From: JACKDW01 sp964621785
GTDB taxonomy: Bacteria > Myxococcota_A > Polyangia > Nannocystales > Nannocystaceae
Assembly (NCBI GenBank): GCA_964621785.1
Contig: CAZUPD010000022.1
Coordinates: 13,023 to 77,022, forward strand
DNA length: 64,000 nt
Reading direction: 5' to 3'
Part shown: positions 53,568-62,133 of the stretch, one piece after another
Numbering within the stretch: the stretch's first letter is position 1
Layout of the letters: each line of letters opens with the position of its first letter
The notes under the pieces: model-generated
What the model was told of the DNA's origin: nothing
What the model saw: the letters and a program-made list of their open reading frames with translations, nothing else
Databases searched by the model: none
Program-made: the position numbers and the translations under genes

Positions 53568-56471
53568 TCACGATGTTTTTCCCGGGTTTGTTCCTCCTTG
53601 CCGGCGTTCGTGAAGCGCTTGCACGTGGTTGGCCGTCAGTTGTTCTCCGAACTGGCGTTGGTCTCGGCGGTGTAGGGCTGGGAACGCCTTGAGGATGTGG
53701 CGTACCTCAACCGTGGACAGCCCAAGGTAGGCCATGATGCCGGCGTCGAGATCTGCGAGCAGTTCGGCGTGGCGTCGCGGATCCCACGCATGAGGGCCGT
53801 TGACGGGGCCATCGAGCTCGCGTGCGAAGCTCTTTGTCGCGTGGGCTGTGTAGACCAACTCGATCAACTTTGGACGTGCCCACTCCGCCATGGTTCTCGA
53901 CCGATCCCACGGGCATCTTCGGGACCAGTCCTCGGGATGGAGGGCGGGGGTTCGGCCTAGCACCCCGACCGTCAGCGACGATTGCGTGGTTTTTTGGCGT
54001 ACCAGGTAGTCGGTCACGAGATTGCACATGCAAGCAACGAGGTAGGGTGCCCGGGCTTCATGTTTCGGTGAACAGGTCAGCGCGTAGAGTGTGTAGCTGA
54101 GCGCCACGTCTCCCCATGGGATCACGGCGACGCGGAGCGTTCTTGAATTCGTAACCGAAGTAACGCGTTTGGCGACGGCGAGCCAGCTTCGGTTCCACGA
54201 CAGGCTTCGCTTTCGGACTTCGGCCGCTCGACACCACAGAAATGCCTGCGCCTCGCGTGCTGGGTTCCGTTTTGCCTCATCGGACAGCGGGTGGGGTTGC
54301 TGTGGGCGATGCTGATTGTCGGGGTGCACCTCGATGTCCGCGGCTCGGTGGTCGAGCATGTCCACCATTTTGCCCTCGACGACCGGCACCCACAGCTCCC
54401 CGGCGCGGTCGTACAACAGTTGACCAGTTGCCGTTTCGTGCCGGCGAGCTCCATTGTCGAGCAGTTGCTTGCGTGTGCAAAATATTTCGGCATCGCGGGT
54501 CATATCGAAGATCCGCGTCATTTTGAGGCCCCAGGATTGCTGTGAGGTAGCCGGGTAGGGCAACAACTTGTGGAGCTTCTGGGATACTTCTGCATCGGTG
54601 CGTTCGAGCAGCACAGGGATGGTGTATGTCGTCGGGTTTTGCCGGCAGATATCCTCGGCGGTCAGCTCAATTCTGCGGTTCGGATCATCGAGTTCCTGTA
54701 CGCTCCTGGCCCGAAAGACATACGTACTCGTATGTTCAGGCGCCCTCTCCCGTGCGCGTCGCACTAGGTTGTTCTCTTGCTGAGGTCGTGGCCCGTGAAA
54801 TGTTGCTGCACGGGGTGTGCTGTGTACATCGCGAACCGCGACGTCGTGAACATCGGTTCGCGAGGCGTTGTGCCGAGAACGTTCGTGGGCGGCTAGGAGG
54901 AGCAGACAAAACCGCATCCGCCTGTCGACGCCGGGGAACATCCCTTCGAGGTTCTCGAACTCGTACCCGGCGACGATGGCCCCGCGATCGAGCAGCGATA
55001 TTCGTAGACGTGCAGTCGTCGATTCGGTCAGAATCCCCGACGGCACGAGCATACCGAGTCTTCCGTTGGCGTTGAGTAGCTGCCAACCGAGCTCGACAAA
55101 AAGTGAATATGCATTGAGGTCCCCCTTGCTACTGTGGCGAAACAGCGGATTGTGGCGGATACTTGCGATCAACCCTGCGTGGTATCTGCGTACGTGTGCG
55201 AGTTGATCGCGGAATGCTTCGTCCGTCTCGAGGTCGCGTAGTTGCTGCCTACGCGCGGCGACCGTTGACACGGGACGTTGCCCCGAGGTGGCGAGGAACT
55301 CCTTTTCTTGAAACTTGAGGCGCTCCCAGGGTGGATTTCCGAGGATGGCGTCGAAGCCTGCTCGCTCGGCAAACACTTTTTTAAACCCGAGGTGCCAGTG
55401 GAAAAATTGATGCTGTTCGGCCAATGTCCGAACCCACGCTTGCCCCTCCGCCTCGGCGTTTGTCGCCATCTGGTACCAGAGGGTCGGGGTGAGTGCCGGA
55501 GCCTGTTCGTGGGGCCAAAACGAGGTCGCCACCCACAAATTCGACGCAGACATTGTTGCCTCTACATGTTTTTTTGCACTGCCGCGCCACAATTTTCGCA
55601 GCTTCGCTACCGCACCTTTTGGGTCGCCTGGAAGGTGTTCGATGGGAGGTGGACTCAACGGACCTGTTGGCGCTGTCAGGAGGGCATTGCCGACGCGGAG
55701 GTGCTCGGTCGGAATTCCGACCTCGGCGTTGAGCCAGGTACATGCTTGTGCAATCGAAAGTGCAAGCGGATCGAGGTCGACACCGTACAGGCATCTGCTG
55801 ACGACCTGCTGCCGGTACCACGCCAGTTGTTTGGGTGTACCCGTACTCGCCACGGCAGCGGTGAGTTTGTTGGCAGCGGCGATGAGCAGGGCACCTGCTC
55901 CACAGGCTGGGTCACAGATCCGGAGCGCGAGTAGCTGATTGCGCTGTTGTGCAAGATCGTTGGAAGCCTTGATGATGTCCGTGATCAGCGGGTCGAGGAC
56001 TTCATCGACGAGACGTTCAACGAGAACCGGCGGGGTATAATAGCTACCGAGGGTTCGACGTTGGGCGGCGTGAACTTGTTGTAAGTGCAAACGCCCGGCG
56101 ACGATTTTTGGCTCGAGAGCGAGAAGGCGCGGATGTGCATGCGCCAAGTCTGAACCGGTGATGACTCCCCAGTTTGGAGACGGTTCTCGTTGGAGGCGCG
56201 GCAAACCATCGGGGAGTTTGGACAGGTCGAGGGCGGCGACATGTTCGGGAGACCAGAGATGGCAGTGGTGCCACCGATCGACCGCGTGTGTGATGCTCGG
56301 CACACTCTGGGCACACTCGATCTGAATCACGACCGCGCGATAGGTCAGGGCCAACAGTTGGCGGTAGGCGTCGCGGGGTGCGAGGTCGGGTCGAAGCGAC
56401 GTGAACAGCTCGGTCACGGTTGTGCGGCACAAGTCGACGAGCTGTTGCACAGGTGCCGATGACAATACCAT
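53568..56471 (-). CDS. Eco57I-type N6-adenine DNA methylase / type IIG candidate
   Basis: The 967-residue product (ATG 56471) has the entry motif GSYYTPPVLVERLVDEVL (about 142-160), motif I DPACGAG (about 187-193), a long intervening segment, and motif IV NPPW (379-382), as in Eco57I and PglX-like enzymes. The C-terminal 450 residues likely hold target recognition (SYVF/FRARSV and IEVHPDNQHRPQQ regions). No PD-(D/E)xK nuclease motif is evident, although type IIG enzymes often have one at the N-terminus. No partner restriction or BREX genes are near. It may methylate DNA alone or form a one-gene defence system. Its position next to tRNA genes fits a transferred module. Confidence 0.85.
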   Translation of the reverse strand: MVLSSAPVQQLVDLCRTTVTELFTSLRPDLAPRDAYRQLLALTYRAVVIQIECAQSVPSITHAVDRWHHCHLWSPEHVAALDLSKLPDGLPRLQREPSPNWGVITGSDLAHAHPRLLALEPKIVAGRLHLQQVHAAQRRTLGSYYTPPVLVERLVDEVLDPLITDIIKASNDLAQQRNQLLALRICDPACGAGALLIAAANKLTAAVASTGTPKQLAWYRQQVVSRCLYGVDLDPLALSIAQACTWLNAEVGIPTEHLRVGNALLTAPTGPLSPPPIEHLPGDPKGAVAKLRKLWRGSAKKHVEATMSASNLWVATSFWPHEQAPALTPTLWYQMATNAEAEGQAWVRTLAEQHQFFHWHLGFKKVFAERAGFDAILGNPPWERLKFQEKEFLATSGQRPVSTVAARRQQLRDLETDEAFRDQLAHVRRYHAGLIASIRHNPLFRHSSKGDLNAYSLFVELGWQLLNANGRLGMLVPSGILTESTTARLRISLLDRGAIVAGYEFENLEGMFPGVDRRMRFCLLLLAAHERSRHNASRTDVHDVAVRDVHSTPRAATFHGPRPQQENNLVRRARERAPEHTSTYVFRARSVQELDDPNRRIELTAEDICRQNPTTYTIPVLLERTDAEVSQKLHKLLPYPATSQQSWGLKMTRIFDMTRDAEIFCTRKQLLDNGARRHETATGQLLYDRAGELWVPVVEGKMVDMLDHRAADIEVHPDNQHRPQQPHPLSDEAKRNPAREAQAFLWCRAAEVRKRSLSWNRSWLAVAKRVTSVTNSRTLRVAVIPWGDVALSYTLYALTCSPKHEARAPYLVACMCNLVTDYLVRQKTTQSSLTVGVLGRTPALHPEDWSRRCPWDRSRTMAEWARPKLIELVYTAHATKSFARELDGPVNGPHAWDPRRHAELLADLDAGIMAYLGLSTVEVRHILKAFPALHRRDQRQFGEQLTANHVQALHERRQGGTNPGKTS

Positions 56472-56511
56472 TACAAGGCCGCCTCGGTGATTGGTGTACA
56501 GTTCGCCGGCC

Positions 56512-57129
56512 GTGACCAAGCCGAAGCGTACTCTCAAACAGCGGGCCCTGTTGGCGATTGGCAAGCTCGTGCTCAAAGCGACGAGGTTTCAAACAGCGGG
56601 CGAACCTCCCGAGCTGGATCAGTACGTTTTGATTGCAGCTCCCCACACCAGCAACTGGGATCTTCCGGTCATGCTGGCCATGTCGTTTGTTTACCAGGTC
56701 AAGATCAATTGGATGGGCAAGCACACCCTGTTCGAGGGTCCTTTTGGCTGGTGGTTCCGGTTTTTGGGTGGGATTCCGGTGATTCGACATGAACGTAAGA
56801 ACATGGTCGAACGGATGGCCGAGGGATTTGTGGACTATCCAAAACTCGTCTTGGTGGTTTCGCCGGTCGGTACCCGGTCCCACACCGATCACTGGAAGTC
56901 AGGTTTTTACCACATCGCGCGTACAGCCGGAGTTCCCATTGTTTGCGGATACATCGACTTTAAGACCCGAAAAGGTGGTTTCGGGCCGACGATTTATCCA
57001 ACCGGGGACGTCCGGGCCGACATGGATAAGTTCCGAGCGTTTTATGGCGAGATGCGTGGAAAGTATCCCGAGCAAACCTGTCCCGTTCGACTTCGCGATG
57101 AAGGCCCCGCGGTTGCGGCCGGACAGTAG
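56512..57129 (+). CDS. PlsC-like lysophospholipid acyltransferase
   Basis: The product (about 205 residues from GTG 56512) has an acyltransferase pattern: LIAAPHTSNWDL (HxxxxD motif), then KHTLFEGPFGWWFRFLGGIPVIRHERKNM, SPVGTRS (the substrate-binding block), and ARTAGVPIVCGYIDF. The HTSNWD and VGTRS motifs are found in DUF374/PlsC-like acyltransferases that add acyl groups to glycerolipids at the inner membrane. Start uncertain: TTG 56491 and GTG 56494 also open the frame. It is divergent from the methylase gene with about 40 bases between. Confidence 0.85.
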   Translation: MTKPKRTLKQRALLAIGKLVLKATRFQTAGEPPELDQYVLIAAPHTSNWDLPVMLAMSFVYQVKINWMGKHTLFEGPFGWWFRFLGGIPVIRHERKNMVERMAEGFVDYPKLVLVVSPVGTRSHTDHWKSGFYHIARTAGVPIVCGYIDFKTRKGGFGPTIYPTGDVRADMDKFRAFYGEMRGKYPEQTCPVRLRDEGPAVAAGQ

Positions 57130-57154
57130 AAGTAGACGAGCTCGTAGGCTCTCG

Positions 57155-58654
57155 CTAGCGAAACCGCCGGCGGGCCTTTTTTGAGCTCGGCTGGGCAATC
57201 GCGGCCGCAGCCGCATATCCAGCTGCAAACTCGCCCATGAGACCGAGTCCGGGAAAGGTCAGGCGCGAGGCCAGGAACAGGTTCTTGACCGCGGTAGTGT
57301 GGGGCAAAAGAGCAACGCCCGCGGGATCATGTGCTGTGTCTCCCAACGTCGGATAGATCGCATCCATCGGAAGGTGGGGAACGTGTTCAGAACCACCGCG
57401 AAGGGGTGCACCTGTACCATCGGTCAGACCCCGGCCGTCGTGTGGTGAAAACTGTGCGCGTACATGTTGTTGGACAAACGGTAACACACCGGCCGCGTCG
57501 AGTCGATCGAGCAGCCATTCTCGCAGCGACTCGAGGGGCGCGTTTGGATCGATGATGTGGGTCAGAGTCAACCACCGATGGCCAGCATGGCGGGATGGCT
57601 GGATTCGCAGGTACGTGGTGCCGATGCCCGTTTGAGTGACATCGTCGGGGCGGTGGAGCAGCAACCCGTCGAGTACCGGCGACAGTCCGGATGTCGGGAC
57701 CTCGACAAACAGGACATAGCGATAGGCGATTGGGCGCGCGCGCTCGAGGCGTTCGATGACCTGCTCAGACAGGGCCGACACGGGCAGGCTCTCGCCGACG
57801 ATATGCCGCGGGTCACAGGCGATAAGGATGTTCTCGCACCCATAGAGGTCGCGTTTTCCCAACAGGGAGAGGGCGTGGATGCGTCCGCGCTTGAAGTGGA
57901 GTTCGCTAACCTTGACGCCGGATTTGACCCCGCCAGCGTGCATCGAGATTCGTTGTATGAGCATCTCTCGGAGTCGCGACTGGCCGTCGGTGAGATCAGA
58001 TGGGCCACTGGCGAAGGCGCCGGCGAGGTAGTGCCACACAGCCGGGTGCACGACACGAGCGTCACTGTGGATGAGCCACGGCAGGACGGCTGTGAGCCAA
58101 GTGCTGACAGGATCGCCTGTCGGAGACTCACTATGTGAATATGCATTTGCTCCGGCGCGCGCGAGCAGGCGGCGGTTCCACATGCCATCGGGGTGCTGGA
58201 AGATGTCCTGCTGCAGAAACTCACTCAGGTACGCGGTCGCGTCTTCGGCCCGTGCGAGGTAGTGGGAGAGGGTGTCTTGGGCCGGAAATCCAGGCCACTC
58301 CCGCGCAGACTCGGCGGGAAAATTCTTGCCACCTGGGGTCAACGCGAGTCGATGACCGTCGTCGACAAAATGCGTGCGTGTCCGCAGCGGTCGCAACTCT
58401 CGGCGGATCTGTTGCCAGACACCGAGCTCGTCAAACACTTGCTTGATCGCATGGGCGTTGAGGTCGAGGCACGGGGCCGGATCGAGCTGGAGGTGGTCGC
58501 TCCCGAGGCGAACCTGGCCATTGGCTGGCCCTGCTGGTAGCACCAACACGCGTTTGTCTCGGCGGGCAACCAGTGCAGCTACAACTAAACCTGCCAGATG
58601 ATGGCCAATGACGATGAGGTCGTAGTGGTGTCGCGCTGCCACGGTTGAGATCAC
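57155..58654 (-). CDS. FAD/NAD(P)-binding oxidoreductase, phytoene-desaturase-like
   Basis: The 499-residue protein begins with a Rossmann fold: HHYDLIVIGHHLAGLVVAALVARRDKRVLVL; the central GxGxxG is altered to GHHLAG. Later segments (LLIACDPRHIVG and LFLASRLTFPGLGLMGEFAAGYAAAAAIA at the end) are as in phytoene dehydrogenase-like flavoproteins. It likely oxidises a polyunsaturated or isoprenoid substrate; the modified glycine loop makes FAD affinity uncertain. Its ATG overlaps the stop codon of purM (ATGA), so the two are translationally coupled. Confidence 0.8.
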   Translation of the reverse strand: MISTVAARHHYDLIVIGHHLAGLVVAALVARRDKRVLVLPAGPANGQVRLGSDHLQLDPAPCLDLNAHAIKQVFDELGVWQQIRRELRPLRTRTHFVDDGHRLALTPGGKNFPAESAREWPGFPAQDTLSHYLARAEDATAYLSEFLQQDIFQHPDGMWNRRLLARAGANAYSHSESPTGDPVSTWLTAVLPWLIHSDARVVHPAVWHYLAGAFASGPSDLTDGQSRLREMLIQRISMHAGGVKSGVKVSELHFKRGRIHALSLLGKRDLYGCENILIACDPRHIVGESLPVSALSEQVIERLERARPIAYRYVLFVEVPTSGLSPVLDGLLLHRPDDVTQTGIGTTYLRIQPSRHAGHRWLTLTHIIDPNAPLESLREWLLDRLDAAGVLPFVQQHVRAQFSPHDGRGLTDGTGAPLRGGSEHVPHLPMDAIYPTLGDTAHDPAGVALLPHTTAVKNLFLASRLTFPGLGLMGEFAAGYAAAAAIAQPSSKKARRRFR

Positions 58655-59748
58655 GTGGGGGAGAAGGTGACTTGAGGATCGTTTGGACCTGAGCGTTGAA
58701 GCAGGCTACCGACAACGTGGGGGGATTCACCGCTCTCACGCAGACAGGCGAGTGCTTCGTCGCTGCGTTCGCGGTCGACGTAGAGGAGCATCCCGAGACC
58801 GCAGTTGAACGTGCGGAGCAGTTCATCCTCAGGTACACCTTGGGCTTGAATAAGCTCGAGCAGGGGTGGACGGGATACACCGCGAAGGTCGAGGTCGACT
58901 GCGAGTTGCTCGTCGATCGACCGCTGAGGGTTTTCGACCAGGCCACCACCGGTGATGTGGGCCGCCCCGTGGACCGCATCACCAAGTGCATCGACGAGTT
59001 CAGACATGGCGCGGGCGTAGATCCGAGTCGGCATGAGCATGGCGTCACCAATGGTTGTATCTGCACCGGGTAACGGACTCGCTAGCGAGAGGCCTGCGTA
59101 GCTCGGGTCGAGTAGGGCTTTGCGTGCGAGGCTAAAACCGTTGGAGTGCAGTCCGGAACTCGGCAACCCAATCACAACATCCCCGGCGCGTGTCCGCGAC
59201 GGATCGAGGATCCGGCGGCGGTCGACCACCCCCACAGCAAACGCCGCTAGATCGTAGTGCCCAGCCGCGTACATCCCCGGCAATTCAGCCGTTTCTCCCC
59301 CCAAAAGTGCACAGTTCGACTGTTTGCAACCCTCGACAATCCCAGCGACGAGGGTTTCGATGTGCCCGGGTTCGAGCGCACCGCAGGCGATGTAGTCGAG
59401 CAGAAACAACGGTCGTGCACCGGTGACCAGAAGATCGTTGACACACATGGCGACGAGATCGATGCCGACGCTGTCGTGACGATCCATGGCGATCGCAACC
59501 AGGAGCTTGGTGCCGACACCGTCCGTGCAACTAACGAGGATGGGCTCGGCCATGCCGGTCGGCAGACCGATCATTCCGGCAAACCCACCTAAGCCGTCGA
59601 GTTGTTCGGGTCGCCGCGTCTGTGCCACCAAGGACTTGATCCGCCGCACAGCTTCGTTGCCGGCATCGATATCGACACCGGCATCGCGGTAGCGAAGATC
59701 GGTGTGTGTGTCCTCAGATGGCTCGCCGTTCGGAGAGGGGGGGCGCAC
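58651..59748 (-). CDS. purM: Phosphoribosylformylglycinamidine cyclo-ligase
   Basis: The protein matches PurM throughout: YRDAGVDIDAGNEAVRRIK, VSCTDGVGTKLLVAIAM, GIDLVAMCVNDLLVTGARPLFLLDYIA, LLGGETAELPGMY, IGLPSSGLHSNGFSLAR and GAAHITGGGLVENPQR. It closes the imidazole ring of AIR with ATP, the fifth step of purine synthesis. I take the GTG at 59748 as start, giving 365 residues; ATG at 59835 adds 29 residues. The gene is divergent from accD, with a spacer of about 115 bases, and its last codons overlap the start of the oxidoreductase gene. Confidence 0.94.
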   Translation of the reverse strand: MRPPSPNGEPSEDTHTDLRYRDAGVDIDAGNEAVRRIKSLVAQTRRPEQLDGLGGFAGMIGLPTGMAEPILVSCTDGVGTKLLVAIAMDRHDSVGIDLVAMCVNDLLVTGARPLFLLDYIACGALEPGHIETLVAGIVEGCKQSNCALLGGETAELPGMYAAGHYDLAAFAVGVVDRRRILDPSRTRAGDVVIGLPSSGLHSNGFSLARKALLDPSYAGLSLASPLPGADTTIGDAMLMPTRIYARAMSELVDALGDAVHGAAHITGGGLVENPQRSIDEQLAVDLDLRGVSRPPLLELIQAQGVPEDELLRTFNCGLGMLLYVDRERSDEALACLRESGESPHVVGSLLQRSGPNDPQVTFSPT

Positions 59749-59864
59749 ACCTTGCGATAACAGGGCTACCGAACGCTCGCAATGGTCTTGCCAAGCAAAG
59801 CAGGTGAGGAGATGATGCGCCGCGAACCGCGGCATGTGCTGCGGGGTTTGCGAAGAAGAGCTCC

Positions 59865-60740
59865 ATGGCCTGGTGGCGACGAAAAAAAGAACCCCTCGAC
59901 CGCGGCAAGGGGGACCAAAAAAGTTCCGTTCCCCGCGGATTGTGGACCAAATGCGACGGTTGCGGGGAGATCACGTACAGCGAGGAGTTCGTCCAGAACC
60001 TCCGTGTTTGCCCGGTGTGTGGTCATCACCATCCGATGCCGACCGTCGAACGCATCGCCGCGATGATCGACCCCGAGACCTGGGAAGAACTCGATACGGA
60101 GTTGCGATCCGGCGATCCCTTGGATTTTGAAGATCAGCGTTCGTACAAAACCCGGATCGCCAAGGCCGAGCGCAACGCTGGCACCGGAGATGCGTTTGCC
60201 AGCGGGATCGGCAACATCGACGGGGTACCGGTGAGTGCCGGTTTTTTCGTGTTCGAGTTCATGGGCGGCTCGATGGGATCGGTCGTCGGCGAAAAAGTGA
60301 CCCGGGTGATCGAGCGTGGAATCACGTTGCAGCGACCGGTCGTATTGTTTGCCGCGTCGGGTGGCGCACGGATGCAAGAGGGGATCTTGTCGCTCATGCA
60401 AATGGCCAAGACTTCGGCCGCGCGGGCACGTCTACGCCAGACAGGTCTGCCCTACATTTCTGTGTGTCTACATCCAACCACGGGGGGGGTCGCGGCCAGC
60501 TTTGCCATGCTGGGCGACATCATTCTGACCGAGCCCAAGGCACTCGTCGGGTTCGCCGGTCCGCGGGTGATCCAACAAACGATCGGCCAGGAACTCCCAC
60601 AGGGGTTTCAGCGGGCGGAATTCTTGCTCGAGCATGGAATGGTCGACCGGGTCGTGAGTCGGCTGGAGTTGCGCGAGCACATGGGGTCGTTGTTGCGGCT
60701 GTTACAAAACGCACCGCGGCGTGAAGAAGCATCCCTTTGA
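59865..60740 (+). CDS. accD: Acetyl-CoA carboxylase carboxyltransferase beta subunit
   Basis: The 291-residue protein has the N-terminal zinc finger WTKCDGCGEITY...CPVCGHHHP (four Cys) and the crotonase-fold carboxyltransferase region FFVFEFMGGSMGSVVGEK, VVLFAASGGARMQEG and TTGGVAASFAMLGD. With AccA it transfers the carboxyl group from biotin to acetyl-CoA, giving malonyl-CoA for fatty acid synthesis. The following folC gene begins at an overlapping TTG, as in many bacteria where accD-folC are neighbours. An inserted short motif is not seen; length is normal. Confidence 0.97.
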   Translation: MAWWRRKKEPLDRGKGDQKSSVPRGLWTKCDGCGEITYSEEFVQNLRVCPVCGHHHPMPTVERIAAMIDPETWEELDTELRSGDPLDFEDQRSYKTRIAKAERNAGTGDAFASGIGNIDGVPVSAGFFVFEFMGGSMGSVVGEKVTRVIERGITLQRPVVLFAASGGARMQEGILSLMQMAKTSAARARLRQTGLPYISVCLHPTTGGVAASFAMLGDIILTEPKALVGFAGPRVIQQTIGQELPQGFQRAEFLLEHGMVDRVVSRLELREHMGSLLRLLQNAPRREEASL

Positions 60741-61978
60741 GCGAACCACACTGGCGTGAAGCGTTGTATCGGCGGCGCACCCTCGGTGTCGACCTGTCGC
60801 TTGCGAGTGTCGAGAAGGTGTATGTGCACCGAGGCCGTCCCCTCGCCGGCACCCCTGTGGTCCACATTGTCGGAACCAATGGGAAAGGTTCGACGGCCGC
60901 CATGGTGGCCCATGGGTTGCGACGATCGGGTCGACGAGTCGGCCTGTTTACAAGTCCTCACCTTCACAGCTTGTGCGAGCGGATTCAGGTCGACGGTCGC
61001 CCGATCGACGAAGTGGACCTCGATCGCTATCTCACCACGGTGTTGCAGGCAGAGGCCGATCTGGTCGGTACGCCGGGCATGCGTCTCTTGACGTTTTTTG
61101 AGCTGTTGACACTGGCCGCGTGTGAAGCGTTTGTCGCCCGGGAAGTCGATGTCGCGGTGCTCGAGGCGGGTCTCGGCGGTCGCTACGACGCGACCCGCGT
61201 GGCGACCTCCACGGTCACGTTGGTGACTCGGATCGGTCGAGATCACGAATGTTTTTTGGGTACCGGGCTGCGGGCGATCGCGCGGGAGAAGGCCGCTGTG
61301 ATCCATGCAGGTGCACCTTGTTTTTCGGCTCCGCAACAGCCGGAGGCGTGCCTCGAAGTGGAGGCACAGGCAGCAAAAACCGGGACATCGCTGACCTGGG
61401 TGGAGCCGACACCACGCCCCCCCGTAAGTCTCCCCGGCGAGCATCAGCGCGTCAATGCTGCGCTCGCTTTGTCGGCTGTGCGGGAGTTTACTCCCGAGGC
61501 TGAACTCGAGTGGTTCGACGGTGTCAGCTGGCCGGGACGACTCGAGCGCGTCGAGTTTGGCAACGGACACGTGCTGTTTGACGTGGCCCACAATCCCGAC
61601 GGGATCGGGAGCTTTGTCCAACACATTCGGACGCTGCCACCTGCGCGGCGAACCATCGTGTTTGGTTGTATGCACGACAAACCAGCCGAGGAGATGCTGC
61701 GGAGTTTGCAAACCACGGGGCTTCCCGTATGGCTCACCGCCTGTCGTGCCAAAGGGGCGACCCCCCCCGAGGAGCTAGCAACGCTTGTCGAGACCGCTCC
61801 CGAACATGTGTTTCAAAGAGTGGACGAGAGGTTGTACCGGGCGATCGCCGACGAGCTCGAGCGCGGTGGTGAAGTTTGTATCTGCGGATCCTGCTACCTC
61901 GTGGGCGAGATCCGAGGAAAATTACTCGGGTTCCGAGACGACCCGGAGTTCGGTGATCCACTCGTGCGACGCCGCTGA
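60737..61978 (+). CDS. folC: Folylpolyglutamate/dihydrofolate synthase
   Basis: The 413-residue protein has the Mur-ligase-like ATP loop VGTNGKGSTAAMVAHGL (about 37-52), LFTSPHLHSLCERIQVDG and VLEAGLGGRYDATR, then the C-terminal FDVAHNPDGIGSF motif. It adds glutamate to folate and, in bifunctional members, joins dihydropteroate with glutamate. The start is a TTG overlapping the stop codon of accD by four bases. Asp/His residues of the C-terminal glutamate-binding region (VAHNPD) are conserved. Confidence 0.94.
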   Translation: MSEPHWREALYRRRTLGVDLSLASVEKVYVHRGRPLAGTPVVHIVGTNGKGSTAAMVAHGLRRSGRRVGLFTSPHLHSLCERIQVDGRPIDEVDLDRYLTTVLQAEADLVGTPGMRLLTFFELLTLAACEAFVAREVDVAVLEAGLGGRYDATRVATSTVTLVTRIGRDHECFLGTGLRAIAREKAAVIHAGAPCFSAPQQPEACLEVEAQAAKTGTSLTWVEPTPRPPVSLPGEHQRVNAALALSAVREFTPEAELEWFDGVSWPGRLERVEFGNGHVLFDVAHNPDGIGSFVQHIRTLPPARRTIVFGCMHDKPAEEMLRSLQTTGLPVWLTACRAKGATPPEELATLVETAPEHVFQRVDERLYRAIADELERGGEVCICGSCYLVGEIRGKLLGFRDDPEFGDPLVRRR

Positions 61979-62037
61979 CCGAGCATACTTGGCCGCGGAG
62001 TAAAAAGTGTAGCTACACTGATCTCTGGCGCGAGGCT

Positions 62038-62133
62038 CTCGAACTTCGCCTGCACGATCCACGGATCTGGCGAGGGTTAGGGTTCGCCGCAAAGCTGAAA
62101 TCCGTCTACTCGAACTTCGCCTGCACGATCCAC
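62038..62133. repeat. 25-bp direct repeat at the end of the radical SAM gene
   Basis: Positions 62038-62062 and 62109-62133 are identical over 25 bases (start CTCGAACTTCG), 71 bases apart. The second copy is the last eight sense codons of the reverse-strand radical SAM gene, directly before its stop codon. The first lies beyond the stop, so it is a leftover of a small duplication of the gene's 3' end. A 14-bp palindrome, AGTGTAGCTACACT, lies nearby at 62006-62019. Confidence 0.85.
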
